64,000 bases of DNA from Mesorhizobium hawassense (GCF_003289945.1 NZ_QMBP01000001.1:620001-684000), one strand, 5' to 3'. Shown: positions 10,394-19,442, counted from the stretch's first letter. The notes: generated by a model not told the origin, from the letters alone. A program made the numbers and translations.

Positions 10394-11464
10394 ATGCGTG
10401 GCGCACAACAGAGCGAAGACATCAAGATGGAAGATATCGATTGCCGTCGCCGGACCTTTTGCGGCGCCGCCGTCGCGGCCATTGCCGCAATGCCTCTGAG
10501 TGTCATTGGCACCTCAAGCCGAGCAGCCGCTCAAACCTCCAAACCGGTACAGTCGATATCGGCCGCGACCTTTGCGCCTATCAAGCTGGCGCGGACTGGG
10601 TCGCTCAACGTCGGCTATGCCGAAGCGGGGCCGCCGAACGGTCCTGTCGTGATGCTGTTGCACGGCTGGCCGTACGACATCCACAGCTTCGTGGAGGTGG
10701 CGCCGATCCTTGCAGTGAAGGGGTATCGGGTCATCGTGCCCTACCTTCGCGGATTCGGCGACACGCGCTTTCTGTCGGCTGACACGATGCGCAACGGCGA
10801 GCCGGCCGCGCTGGCGCGGGACGCCATAGATCTGCTGGATGCGCTGAAGATCGAGCGCGCGATCCTGGGCGCCTTCGACATCGGCGGGCGCACCGCCGAT
10901 ATCGTCGCCGCGCTTGCGCCCGAACGCGTGCGAGGGTTGGTCGCTGTCAGCGGCTATCTGATCAGCAGCCAGGAATCGAACAAGCAGCCGCTGCCGCCCG
11001 ACGCCGAATTTCAATGGTGGTATCAATTCTATTTCGCGACCGAGCGGGGCCGGCTCGGTTACGAGAAGAATACCCGCGCCTTCAACAAGCTGATCTGGAA
11101 GCTCGCCTCGCCGCAGTGGCATTTCGACGACGCGACTTTCGATCGAACCGCGGCGTCCTTCGACAATCCCGATCATGTCGCCATCGTGATTCATAACTAT
11201 CGCTGGCGGCTTGGCCTGGCTGAAGGCGAAGCGCGTTACGCCGATGTCGAGCGCAAGCTGGCATCGAACCCGGCGATCACCGTTCCGACTATAACCATGG
11301 AAGGCGACGCCAACGGCGCGCCGCATCCGCCGGCCGAAGCCTATCGCGCGAGGTTCACCGGCCGGTACGAGCATCGCAAGATCGGAGGCGGCATCGGCCA
11401 CAATCTTCCGCAGGAAGCGCCGCGGGACTTCGCGCAGGCGGTGATGGACGTGGCGAGCCGATAG
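10394..11464 (+). CDS. Tat-exported alpha/beta hydrolase (epoxide hydrolase / haloalkane dehalogenase type)
   Basis: The 356-residue product carries a twin-arginine-like signal (CRRRTFCGAA, then a hydrophobic stretch ending near AAAQ). The fold shows an oxyanion loop HGWPYDIHS, a nucleophile elbow with Asp (GAFDIGGRT) and a C-terminal catalytic His in GGIGHNLPQ. An Asp nucleophile points to epoxide hydrolase or dehalogenase chemistry rather than esterase. I chose ATG 10394 because AAGGGAAAT precedes it and the signal peptide then starts correctly. The gene is flanked by two copies of the smc 3' end and looks inserted between smc and the ATPase gene. Its substrate is unknown. Confidence 0.82.
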   Translation: MRGAQQSEDIKMEDIDCRRRTFCGAAVAAIAAMPLSVIGTSSRAAAQTSKPVQSISAATFAPIKLARTGSLNVGYAEAGPPNGPVVMLLHGWPYDIHSFVEVAPILAVKGYRVIVPYLRGFGDTRFLSADTMRNGEPAALARDAIDLLDALKIERAILGAFDIGGRTADIVAALAPERVRGLVAVSGYLISSQESNKQPLPPDAEFQWWYQFYFATERGRLGYEKNTRAFNKLIWKLASPQWHFDDATFDRTAASFDNPDHVAIVIHNYRWRLGLAEGEARYADVERKLASNPAITVPTITMEGDANGAPHPPAEAYRARFTGRYEHRKIGGGIGHNLPQEAPRDFAQAVMDVASR

Positions 11465-11489
11465 GCCCGGATAATCGCAACGCTGGGGC

Positions 11490-11541
11490 GAGCAGGGCCT
11501 CAGCGCAGCTGGTCTCGGTCGACTTGCAGGCCGCCGAGGCG
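11490..11541 (+). repeat. Downstream, decayed copy of 52-bp direct repeat (smc 3' end remnant)
   Basis: It matches 10063-10113 nearly base for base (shared CTGGTCTCGGTCGAC and GCAGGCCGC) but contains an extra base that breaks the smc frame and lacks the stop. It is therefore a non-coding relic. With the upstream copy it brackets a 1.4 kb segment holding one hydrolase gene. Confidence 0.75.
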
Positions 11542-11588
11542 CGAGCCAAGCCGGGCAAACCACGTGGTCGGGTTGCTCAAGACCGAAT

Positions 11589-12608
11589 CTACTTCTCCGG
11601 CGCAGACGCCGGCGCCGTATAGCGCCTCCGCACCGCATCGATCACCAGTTTGCGGCTGTCGTCGGCTGACAATGTCTTGTCCTTCTCCGCCTCTGCCGTC
11701 TCTCGCGCGAGTTCCTTGTCCCTGATCTGGTGGCGGAACCATTTGGAATAGTCGCCGGCGCGCAAATGGTATTCCCAAGTCTTGTCGTCGATGCCCTCCG
11801 CCATCCGGGCGAAGATGATCAGGTTGTGGGCTCTGAGATTCATCGCCTTCTTCGGCCCGGTGAAATAGAAGCTGCCCGCCTCGTCGAGTTCGCCCTCGGC
11901 ATATTTGCGGCTGTGCCGCTTCAACGACTGGCTGGGCTCGATCGCCTTGACCGTGCACGGCTTCTTGCCATCATGCGGCCGCCAGAGCAGCACCCGGTCG
12001 CCCTTGGGCAGCGGAATATCCTTTGGCGCCTTGAGGCCTGTTTCCCTGCAGAAGGTCTTGATCACGCCTTTGGCCTTGGGTCCGAGCGCGATCACCGCCG
12101 TGACCAGGCGCAGGGCGTCTGTCGAGATCGCTTCGGGATGCACGGTGATCAGCACCGTGCCTGGCAGCTCGATCGAAAGCACGGATCGCGTGTCGCCGCG
12201 CCGCTTGGGCATCAGATGATGCGCCTCGTCGATGATCAGCCAGTGCGGCCTTGCCGCGCGATAGCGGACATTGCCGAGGCCGGGCAGCAATTCGGCGAAG
12301 AAATCGGGGCGCTCGTCCACCTTCAGCGCCAGCCCGTTGACCACGACATTGTTTTGCGGCTTCTCGATCAGTTCCAGCAATTGCTCCTTGTTCGGCACGG
12401 TCGAGCCGTTGCCGAGCGGCACGGCGCTCTTCAGCCCGTCATAGTCGCCTTCGGGATCGAATATGCAGAACTGCAAACCCTTCTCGACCAGCCGCTCGGT
12501 GAGCGCGGTGGCTAGAGTGGATTTGCCGATGCCCGAGCTTCCGGCGATCAGCACCGTCTCCGTCGGCGACAGATAGATGTCCTTGCCGCGCGAGGTTCCA
12601 AGCAGCAC
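11589..12608 (-). CDS. P-loop ATPase, probably the C-terminal half of a HAD-ATPase fusion
   Basis: The 339-residue frame has Walker A AGSSGIGKST (about 22-31) and Walker B WLIIDEAHHLMP. The rest resembles HerA/DUF87-like ATPases, with CIFDPEGDYD and VLITVHPEA. The cellular role is unknown. There is no ATG at the start: the frame opens on GTG at 12608, and the same frame stays open upstream (LTKRDHLIARKRSRG) into the end of the HAD gene. From memory, related rhizobial proteins join a HAD-IIB phosphatase directly to this ATPase. A one-base change near 12650 would fuse the two here, so this may be the 3' half of a frameshifted gene. Confidence 0.75.
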   Translation of the reverse strand: MLLGTSRGKDIYLSPTETVLIAGSSGIGKSTLATALTERLVEKGLQFCIFDPEGDYDGLKSAVPLGNGSTVPNKEQLLELIEKPQNNVVVNGLALKVDERPDFFAELLPGLGNVRYRAARPHWLIIDEAHHLMPKRRGDTRSVLSIELPGTVLITVHPEAISTDALRLVTAVIALGPKAKGVIKTFCRETGLKAPKDIPLPKGDRVLLWRPHDGKKPCTVKAIEPSQSLKRHSRKYAEGELDEAGSFYFTGPKKAMNLRAHNLIIFARMAEGIDDKTWEYHLRAGDYSKWFRHQIRDKELARETAEAEKDKTLSADDSRKLVIDAVRRRYTAPASAPEK

Positions 12609-12649
12609 GCCGCGCGAGCGCTTCCTGGCAATCAGATGATCGCGCTTGG

Positions 12650-13297
12650 TCAGCGGATGAGTTCCTCGACGCCCTTGCCGCGCATCTCCCTGGTGACGAG
12701 GTCGGCGGTTTCCTTGACCGCGGGCAGGGCATTGGCCACCGCGACGCTGCAGCCGGACGCTCTGAGGAAGGCGTGGTCGTTCTCGGCATCGCCCACCGCC
12801 ACGACATTGTGCGGCGACAGTTTCAGGTCCTCGAGCGCGGCCGCCAGCCCGGTCGCCTTGTTGATACCCGTGGGCAGGATCATGACCGCGCCCTTGTTGA
12901 AGATGATCTCGAGCTCCAGCCCGAGCTTCTTGATGACGTCGAGCACGGTGGCCTGGTGCGGCTCCCAGGTGGCGACGATCGAGCGGCCGACAGAAAGCGG
13001 TTTGACGCCGCGACGCTTCAGCCGGTCGATGAGATCGGCGGAAGGCGCTGGCGAAATTGCGCGCTCTTCCTCGCTGGCGGGCGTGTAGATCAAGGCGCCG
13101 TTTTCGGCGACGACCTTGTCGAACAGGGAAAGTTCCGGAAAGACTTGCCTGAGATCGGGCAATTCACGACCGGTGACGAGGATCAGCTTGCGGCCGGATT
13201 TCTTCAGCTTCTCCAGCGCCGAGACCGTGCTTGCGTTGACCAGCCCGTCATGCGCCAGCGTTCCGTCGTAATCGGTGGCCAATGCCATGAAATACAT
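12650..13297 (-). CDS. HAD-IIB (Cof-type) phosphatase, probably the N-terminal half of a HAD-ATPase fusion
   Basis: The 215-residue frame begins MYFMALATDYDGTLAHDG, with the HAD motif I DxDGT. It has motif II in ILVTGRE, and the C-terminal motif IV reads VAVGDAENDHAFL, typical of Cof/sucrose-phosphatase-like HAD-IIB enzymes. ATG 13297 is preferred because AAGAGG lies about 10 bases upstream; ATG 13288 is an alternative. The frame ends at a TGA (12652-12650) just where the ATPase frame, offset by one position, takes over. The protein upstream of the stop appears complete as a phosphatase domain, so two coupled genes remain possible. Confidence 0.8.
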   Translation of the reverse strand: MYFMALATDYDGTLAHDGLVNASTVSALEKLKKSGRKLILVTGRELPDLRQVFPELSLFDKVVAENGALIYTPASEEERAISPAPSADLIDRLKRRGVKPLSVGRSIVATWEPHQATVLDVIKKLGLELEIIFNKGAVMILPTGINKATGLAAALEDLKLSPHNVVAVGDAENDHAFLRASGCSVAVANALPAVKETADLVTREMRGKGVEELIR

Positions 13298-13379
13298 CGG
13301 GTAGAACCTCTTCGCCGGTATCGCGCGAGCCGCCGAAAGAACGGCGACGCGAACGACAACGCATGGAGGCGCAAAAGGT

Positions 13380-14195
13380 TTAGGTCGACGGCTTGCGGAA
13401 CAAACTCCGCGGCGTCTCACCCAGCTCGCGGCGCATCCAGCGCGCCATGTGCGACTGGTGCGAGAAGCCGGCTGCAAGCGCCACTTCGGCGGCGCTTAGC
13501 GCACCCTGCGCCAACAGCAGTCTTGCCCGCTCGAGGCGCCGGCGCACGACGTAGCGGTGCACCGTGGTGCCGGTGGCCTGCTTGAAAGCCTGGCGCAAAT
13601 GCGAGCTGCTGGCGCCTGCCTCGCGCGCCAGCATATCGATCGTCAAAGGCCGATCGATATGCGCCTCGATGAAATCGCGCAGGCGCTTGAGTTGAGCCGG
13701 CGACAGGCCGGATGCGAAACTTGCCGCCGGCTTCATCAGGCTTACAAGCTGGGTGGCCAGCGCGAGGCCCAGCGTATCGGCATAGAGCGTCCCGCCAGGC
13801 GCGCCCGCCTTGCGCTCGCTTTCCAGCGCCATCGCCAGGAAGACGATGCGCTCGTTCTTCATGATGTGGCGCATGTCGAGGCCGCTTCGCCTGCCGGATT
13901 CCATCTCGAAGGCAGCGTGCTCCAGCACTTGCGGCGCAAGCCGGATCTCCAGCGCCTCGCATGCGGTCTCCGCCTGATAGCCACCTTCCTCGCCGGCAGG
14001 GACCAGGTCAATATCGCCTTGCCGCCGCAAATGCCGGCCACGGCTTGTCATGCACAGCGACCAGGTCTCCCGGCTCGCATGCACGACGATGCGATGGTCT
14101 TCGATCGGTGACAACAGGATCGGACCGGCTCGGTCGTGGCGCGGCAGGATGCTGATGCTTGCCGACCGGCGGATTGTTTCAGGCAGGCCAAGCAT
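13380..14195 (-). CDS. AraC-family transcriptional regulator
   Basis: The C-terminal third (about residues 170-270) is the double helix-turn-helix of AraC/XylS regulators, with LAREAGASSSHLRQAFKQ followed by AALAAGFSHQSHMARWMRR and the closing TPRSLF. The N-terminal part resembles a cupin-type sensing domain, but the ligand is unknown. ATG 14195 gives 271 residues with GGAG seven bases upstream; a TTG at 14213 is the alternative. It diverges from the NAD-binding protein gene at 14308, which is its most likely target. That regulatory link is inferred from position only. Confidence 0.87.
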   Translation of the reverse strand: MLGLPETIRRSASISILPRHDRAGPILLSPIEDHRIVVHASRETWSLCMTSRGRHLRRQGDIDLVPAGEEGGYQAETACEALEIRLAPQVLEHAAFEMESGRRSGLDMRHIMKNERIVFLAMALESERKAGAPGGTLYADTLGLALATQLVSLMKPAASFASGLSPAQLKRLRDFIEAHIDRPLTIDMLAREAGASSSHLRQAFKQATGTTVHRYVVRRRLERARLLLAQGALSAAEVALAAGFSHQSHMARWMRRELGETPRSLFRKPST

Positions 14196-14307
14196 CAGGC
14201 GCTCCGAACTCAAGGCAGAACATGCTCAAAGATCGGCGCTTCCTGCGCGACTTTCAACGTTCGCAGACAGAGATTGCCTCATCAGTTCAACATCGATGAG
14301 GCTTTGG

Positions 14308-15207
14308 ATGTCTGTGTTTGTTGTGGTCGGCGCCGGACCGGTCGGGCGTGAGACCGGGCGTCTTCTGGCAAAAGACGGTCATGAGGTCCGGCTGGTGAGC
14401 CGAAGCGGCACGGCTGCGGGTGGTTCGGTTGCCGCCGTTGCGCTCGATGCCCGCGATGCAGACGGCCTGGCCCGCATCGGGGCTGGCGCCGAAGCCATCT
14501 TCATGTGCGCCATGGCGCCATACACACGCTGGCCGACGGATTTTCCGCCGATCATGGAGGGCGTCACCGCAGCCGCGGAAAAGCTGCAGGCGCGCCTTGT
14601 CGTGCTGGGCAATGTCTATGGCTATGGCAGCGAGGCGCAGTCTCCTTTGACTTCCTCCGCGCCGCTTGCCCCGACGAGCGTGAAGGGTCGCGTCAGGGTC
14701 GCCATGTGGGAGCGTGCGCTCTCAGCGGGCGTTCCGGCGCTGGAGGTCCGTGCCAGCGATTACCTGGGCGAGGGGGCCGGTTCGCTGTTCACGCTGATGA
14801 CGCTCCCGTCGCTGCTCGCCGGCAAGCCCGCGATGGTGGCCGGCGATCTCGATTCGCGGCATGCCTGGACCTTCACCCGGGACGTCGCCCGCACCCTGGT
14901 CGCCGTCTCGCGCTATACTGGCGAGTGGGGGCGTGCCTTTCTCGTGCCGTCGCAGCATGCTTCGGTTCGAAACTTGGCGCAGCGCTTCTGCGAACTCGCC
15001 GGCAAGCCGGCTCCCGACCCTCAAATGCTCACCGAGCAGGAGGTCGAAGCGATGGGACGCGAGGACGCTCTCATGCGCGAGCTGCCGGAAATGGCCTATC
15101 TCTTCCGAAAGCCATGCATCGTCGACGCCTCCGATACCGAGCGCCTGCTCGGCATCTCGGCCAGCAGCCTCGATGCGATGATCGAAGACACCCTGCGCAA
15201 AGACTGA
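14308..15207 (+). CDS. NAD-dependent epimerase/dehydratase-like protein (atypical Rossmann fold)
   Basis: The 299-residue protein starts FVVVGAGPVGRETGRLL, a GxGxxG dinucleotide-binding loop at the N-terminus, followed by VRLVSRSG. A later motif VVLGNVYGYG contains a Tyr in the place where extended SDR enzymes keep theirs, but the classical YxxxK is not visible. It resembles the NAD-dependent epimerase/dehydratase family annotated in soil bacteria; substrate unknown. ATG 14308 has GAGG upstream; ATG 14296 is possible. It is divergent from the AraC regulator and convergent with mdeR. Confidence 0.75.
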   Translation: MSVFVVVGAGPVGRETGRLLAKDGHEVRLVSRSGTAAGGSVAAVALDARDADGLARIGAGAEAIFMCAMAPYTRWPTDFPPIMEGVTAAAEKLQARLVVLGNVYGYGSEAQSPLTSSAPLAPTSVKGRVRVAMWERALSAGVPALEVRASDYLGEGAGSLFTLMTLPSLLAGKPAMVAGDLDSRHAWTFTRDVARTLVAVSRYTGEWGRAFLVPSQHASVRNLAQRFCELAGKPAPDPQMLTEQEVEAMGREDALMRELPEMAYLFRKPCIVDASDTERLLGISASSLDAMIEDTLRKD

Positions 15208-15227
15208 AAAGCAATCCTTGTCGGATG

Positions 15228-15689
15228 TCAGAGAGGAAAGACCCGGGACGACTTGACGGTGCCGTAGACGAGGCTCGTCGTGATCGACCCGATGCCCGGA
15301 ATCCCATGCAGGCGGTTGCGGACGAAATGTTCGTATTCGTCGAGGTCCGCCACGACGACACGCAGCAGATAGTCCGCCTCGCCCGTCAGCAGGAAGCAGT
15401 CGAGGATCTCGTCGGCGTCCTGAATGCGCTTCTCGAACCGCTCCACGGCGTCGCCTTCATGCCGTTGCAGGGCGATGCGGATGAAGGCCGTGATCTGAAA
15501 CCCGCAGGCCCGCGTATCGACATCGGCGGAGTAGCCGACGATCACGCCCGCCTCTTCAAGCAGGCGCACCCGTCGCAGGCACGGCGACGGAGAGAGGTTG
15601 ACGCGTTCGGCCAGGTCTTGGTTGGTCAGCCGGCCATCGCGCTGCAGCTCCCGAATGATCTGGCGGTCCTTGGCATCTATCTGTTTCAT
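15228..15689 (-). CDS. mdeR: Lrp/AsnC-family regulator, MdeR-like
   Basis: This 153-residue protein has an N-terminal helix-turn-helix (DRQIIRELQRDGRLTNQDL, then ERVNLSPSPCLRRVRLLEE) and a C-terminal RAM ligand-binding domain with FLLTGEADYLLRVVV. Lrp/AsnC regulators bind amino acids and control nearby metabolic genes. It is divergent from a methionine gamma-lyase gene with 115 bases between the starts. This is the position of mdeR in Pseudomonas putida, an Lrp-type activator of mdeAB. The symbol is assigned from synteny plus family, not from identity. Confidence 0.82.
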   Translation of the reverse strand: MKQIDAKDRQIIRELQRDGRLTNQDLAERVNLSPSPCLRRVRLLEEAGVIVGYSADVDTRACGFQITAFIRIALQRHEGDAVERFEKRIQDADEILDCFLLTGEADYLLRVVVADLDEYEHFVRNRLHGIPGIGSITTSLVYGTVKSSRVFPL

Positions 15690-15804
15690 CTACAGGCCAA
15701 ACAGTCGAGATATTCCAATATTCGAACACATAGTGGCATTATTTGGCAGCACATGCCAGAGGCCTCATGCAAGGATTCAGGCCATCCCAAGCCATGAGGT
15801 CGCC
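15690..15804 (+). promoter_or_regulatory. Divergent mdeR-mdeA promoter region
   Basis: This 115-base intergenic region contains a direct repeat ATATTC-CA-ATATTC at 15710-15723 in an AT-rich patch, close to the mdeR start. AT-rich repeats are common in Lrp-family operators. Binding is inferred from context only. Confidence 0.4.
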
Positions 15805-17010
15805 ATGAACTCCCGCCATCCCGCCAGTTTTGCCACCCGCGCCATTCACTTCGGCCATGATCCGGCGCAGCATGAAGGCGCGCTCACGCCGCCGCTGCAT
15901 CTGACTTCGACCTTTGCCTTCGACAGTGCCGAGGCGGGAGCCGCGCTCTTTGCGGGTGAGGCGCCAGGCCACATCTATTCGCGCATCTCGAACCCGACGC
16001 TCGATCTCCTCGAGCGCCGCTGCGCCGTCCTGGAAGGCGCCGAGGCGGGCGTTGCGCTGGCTTCGGGAATGGGCGCCATCTGTTCGGTGTTCTGGACCTT
16101 CCTGTCTCCCGGAGACGAGATCATCACCGACAACACGCTCTACGGCTGCACGTTCGCCTTCATGCGCCACGGCCTGGCGAAGTTCGGCATCACCATCACC
16201 CACGCGGACCTGACCGACCCGGAAGCGCTGCGTGACGCGCTCTCGCCCAGGACCCGGATCGTCTATTTCGAGACCCCGGCCAACCCGAACATGCGGCTCG
16301 TCGACATCGCGGCCGTCTCGGCGATTGCCAAGGCGCACGGCGCCAAGGTGATCGTCGACAACACCTACGCGACACCGGTGCTGACCCGGCCGATCGAGCT
16401 GGGCGCCGATATCGTCGTGCATTCCGCCACCAAATATATGGGCGGGCACGGTGACCTCGTCGGCGGCATCGCCGTCGGCAGCGCCGAAGACATGACGCAG
16501 GTGCGTCTGGTTGGCATGAAGGACATGACCGGCGCGGTCATGGCACCCTTCAACGCGATGCTGGTTCTGCGCGGTCTCAAGACGCTGAAGCTGCGCATGG
16601 AACGGCATTGCGCAAGCGCCATGACGGTGGCACGAATGCTGGAGAGCCACCCGGCGGTGGCCAAGGTCTATTATCCCGGACTGGAAAGTTCCTCGCAACA
16701 TGCCCTTGCCAAACGCCAGATGCCGGGCTTCGGAGCGATGATCGCTTTTGAGCTGAAGGGCGGACTGGCAGCAGGTCGCACGATGATGAATCGCCTCGAA
16801 ATGATCCGGCGCGCCGTGTCCTTGGGCGACGCCGAAACCTTGATCCAGCATCCGGCCTCCATGACCCATTCGACCTATACGCCCGAAGAGCGCGCGGCCC
16901 ACGGCATCTCGGAAGGCCTGGTCCGGCTGTCCGTGGGGCTGGAAGAGGTCGAGGATATCCAGGCGGACCTGACGCAGGCGCTGCGTGCGCCGGCGTCGCT
17001 CGCCGCATAA
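15805..17010 (+). CDS. mdeA: L-methionine gamma-lyase
   Basis: The enzyme cleaves methionine to 2-oxobutyrate, methanethiol and ammonia using PLP. The 401-residue protein has the family motif YSRISNPTLDLLE, ASGMGAI for the cofactor phosphate, VDNTYATPVL with the PLP-contacting Asp, and the Schiff-base Lys in HSATKYMGGHGD. The motif LYGCTFAF places a Cys where the Pseudomonas enzyme has its substrate-specificity Cys116. That separates gamma-lyases from cystathionine gamma-synthase and beta-lyase. It lies immediately upstream of the AceE-like gene with 12 bases between stop and start. Cystathionine gamma-lyase activity remains a minor alternative. Confidence 0.87.
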   Translation: MNSRHPASFATRAIHFGHDPAQHEGALTPPLHLTSTFAFDSAEAGAALFAGEAPGHIYSRISNPTLDLLERRCAVLEGAEAGVALASGMGAICSVFWTFLSPGDEIITDNTLYGCTFAFMRHGLAKFGITITHADLTDPEALRDALSPRTRIVYFETPANPNMRLVDIAAVSAIAKAHGAKVIVDNTYATPVLTRPIELGADIVVHSATKYMGGHGDLVGGIAVGSAEDMTQVRLVGMKDMTGAVMAPFNAMLVLRGLKTLKLRMERHCASAMTVARMLESHPAVAKVYYPGLESSSQHALAKRQMPGFGAMIAFELKGGLAAGRTMMNRLEMIRRAVSLGDAETLIQHPASMTHSTYTPEERAAHGISEGLVRLSVGLEEVEDIQADLTQALRAPASLAA

Positions 17011-17022
17011 TCGGAGTTCGCC

Positions 17023-19392
17023 ATGATCGACCTCGACCATCTGGAAACGCTGCATCGCCGGCTTCTGTGGCTGTCCTGCTGGACGATCCACAACGCCAAT
17101 CATCTGCGCGACAAGGGCGAGGGGGAGGTCAAGGTCGGCGGTCATCAGGCCTCATCGGCCTCGATGGCGGCGATCATCACGTCGCTTTACTTCCACGCAC
17201 TGCGTCCCGAGGACCGCGTCGCGGTGAAGCCGCATGCCGGGCCGGTGTTCCACGCGGTCCAGTATCTGATGGGCAACCTGCCGCTGGAGAAGCTGAAGAA
17301 TTTCCGCGGCTATGGCGGCGTGCAAAGCTACCCATCGCGCACCAAGGACGTCGACGATGTCGATTTCTCGACCGGCTCGGTCGGCCTGGGCGCGGCCTTC
17401 CCGATCTTCGCCTCGATGACGCAGGACTATCTGCGCGGCCATGACTGGACCGGCAAGGAAGGCCGGATGGTCGCCCTGATCGGCGACGCGGAACTCGACG
17501 AGGGCAACATCTACGAGGCGTTGCAGGAAGGCTGGAAGCATGACCTGCGCAATGTCTGGTGGGTGATCGACTACAACCGCCAGAGCCTCGACGGCGTTGT
17601 CCGCGAAGGGCTCTGGCACCGCATCGAGGCGATCTTTTCCGCCTTCGGCTGGCGGGTGGTCCGCCTCAAATACGGCGCCCTGCAGCGCGCGGCCTTTGCC
17701 GAACCGGGCGGCGAGGCGCTGCGTGACTGGATCGATGCCTGCCCCAACGCGCTCTATTCGGCCCTGACCTTTCAGGGTGGCGCGGCCTGGCGCAAGCGGC
17801 TCATGGATGATCTTGGCGACCAGGGCGCCATTACGGCGCTGCTGGATCGCCGCGGCGACGCCGAGCTCGCGGGGCTGATGGAAAACCTTGGCGGACACTG
17901 CCTGTCGTCGCTCTGCGAGGCCTTCGATGCCGCGGACGACGACCGGCCGACGGTCTTCCTCGCCTATACGATCAAGGGCTGGGGCACGCCGCTGGCCGGG
18001 CACAAGGATAACCATGCGGGCCTGATGACGCCGGCGCAGATGGAGATATTCCGCGGCGCCATGGGCGTGCCGGTTGGCGTGGAGTGGGAGCCGTTTGCCG
18101 CCGTGCCCGACGAGAGCGGCCTGCGCGCCTTCCTGTCCGGCGTGCCGTTCTTTGCCAAGGGCAGGCGCCGGTTCGAGGCGCCCGCTTTGCCGCGCCCGGA
18201 GAGGGTGAAACTGTCGGACAGGATGCTGTCCACGCAAGCCGGCTTCGGCAAGATCCTCGACGAGATCGCCAAGGCCGGTGGGCCGTTGGCCGACAGGATC
18301 GTCACCATGGCGCCGGACGTGACCGTCTCGACCAATCTCGGCCCCTGGGTCAACCGGCGTGGCCTGTTCGCGCGCGCGGCGCGGGCCGACACGTTCCGCG
18401 ACGAGCGTATCCCTTCGGCGCAGAAATGGGCTTTCTCGCCCAAGGGCCAGCATGTCGAGCTGGGCATCGCCGAGATGAACCTGATGCTGATGCTGGGCGC
18501 GACGGGGCTGTCGCATTCCCTGTTCGGCCAGCGCTTGATCCCGGTCGGAACGGTCTACGATCCCTTCGTCGCGCGAGGCCTCGATGCGCTGAACTATGCC
18601 TGCTACCAGGACGCCCGGTTTCTTCTGGTCGGCACGCCGTCGGGCGTGACGCTGGCGCCCGAAGGGGGAGCGCACCAGTCGATCGGCACGCCGCTCATCG
18701 GCATGGCGCAGGACGGGCTGGCCGCTTTCGAGCCGGCCTTCCTCGACGAGCTGTCTGTTATCATGGACTGGAGCTTCGACTATCTGCAGCGCGACGGCGA
18801 GGGCGATCCCAACGAACGCACCTGGCTGCGCGACGAGACCGGCGGCTCGGTTTATCTGAGGCTTTCCACCCGCCCGATGGAGCAACCGCAGCACCGCGGC
18901 GATCCGGGATTCGCCGAGGGCGTGATCGACGGCGCCTACTGGCTACGCGAGCCGGGATCGAATGCCGAGGTGGTGATCGCCTACCAGGGCACGGTGGCGA
19001 CCGAGGCCATCGAGGCAGCCGGCCGTATCGGCGGCGACCGGCGCGACATCGGCGTGCTCGCGGTGACATCGGCCGACCGGCTGAACGCCGGCTGGACGGC
19101 GGCTCGGCGCGCAAGGGCGCGCGGTCACGCCACGGCGATGAGCCTGGCCGAGCGGCTACTCGCCCGCCTGCCAGCGCATTGCACGCTGATCACCGTGATC
19201 GACGGCCATCCGGCGACATTGTCCTGGCTCGGCGCCGTGGCCGGGCATCGCACGGTGCCCCTCGGAGTGGAGCATTTCGGGCAGACCGGCACCATCGGCG
19301 ATCTCTATCGCCATTTCGGCATCGATGCCGACGCCATCGTCGCCGCCGCAAGCCGCATCGCTCCCGGCCGGCCGATCCGACTTTCGGCCTGA
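17023..19392 (+). CDS. mdeB: AceE-like thiamine-dependent 2-oxoacid dehydrogenase E1, MdeB-like
   Basis: The 789-residue protein is a single-chain (homodimeric) E1 of the AceE type. It has HAKVGGHQASSAS-like N-terminal residues (here EGEVKVGGHQASSAS), GSVGLGAAF, and a thiamine-diphosphate/Mg motif in IGDAELDEGN with the closing Asn in VIDYNRQSLDG. The C-terminal half has the transketolase-like pyrimidine domain (VELGIAEMNL, PIGTVYDPF-like). In P. putida the gene after methionine gamma-lyase, mdeB, encodes an AceE homologue thought to act on the 2-oxobutyrate produced by MdeA. It is about 100 residues shorter than typical AceE. The role as 2-oxobutyrate dehydrogenase is inferred from context. 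Confidence 0.82.
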   Translation: MIDLDHLETLHRRLLWLSCWTIHNANHLRDKGEGEVKVGGHQASSASMAAIITSLYFHALRPEDRVAVKPHAGPVFHAVQYLMGNLPLEKLKNFRGYGGVQSYPSRTKDVDDVDFSTGSVGLGAAFPIFASMTQDYLRGHDWTGKEGRMVALIGDAELDEGNIYEALQEGWKHDLRNVWWVIDYNRQSLDGVVREGLWHRIEAIFSAFGWRVVRLKYGALQRAAFAEPGGEALRDWIDACPNALYSALTFQGGAAWRKRLMDDLGDQGAITALLDRRGDAELAGLMENLGGHCLSSLCEAFDAADDDRPTVFLAYTIKGWGTPLAGHKDNHAGLMTPAQMEIFRGAMGVPVGVEWEPFAAVPDESGLRAFLSGVPFFAKGRRRFEAPALPRPERVKLSDRMLSTQAGFGKILDEIAKAGGPLADRIVTMAPDVTVSTNLGPWVNRRGLFARAARADTFRDERIPSAQKWAFSPKGQHVELGIAEMNLMLMLGATGLSHSLFGQRLIPVGTVYDPFVARGLDALNYACYQDARFLLVGTPSGVTLAPEGGAHQSIGTPLIGMAQDGLAAFEPAFLDELSVIMDWSFDYLQRDGEGDPNERTWLRDETGGSVYLRLSTRPMEQPQHRGDPGFAEGVIDGAYWLREPGSNAEVVIAYQGTVATEAIEAAGRIGGDRRDIGVLAVTSADRLNAGWTAARRARARGHATAMSLAERLLARLPAHCTLITVIDGHPATLSWLGAVAGHRTVPLGVEHFGQTGTIGDLYRHFGIDADAIVAAASRIAPGRPIRLSA

Positions 19393-19442
19393 CAAGACCT
19401 GCCGAGGCCTTTAGCGCTGTCTTGTTGTGAAAATCAGAGTGG

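Noticed and set aside
17152..18894. 580-residue open frame antisense to mdeB
   Set aside because: It mirrors the mdeB codons, has no motif and would overlap a complete, well-supported gene.
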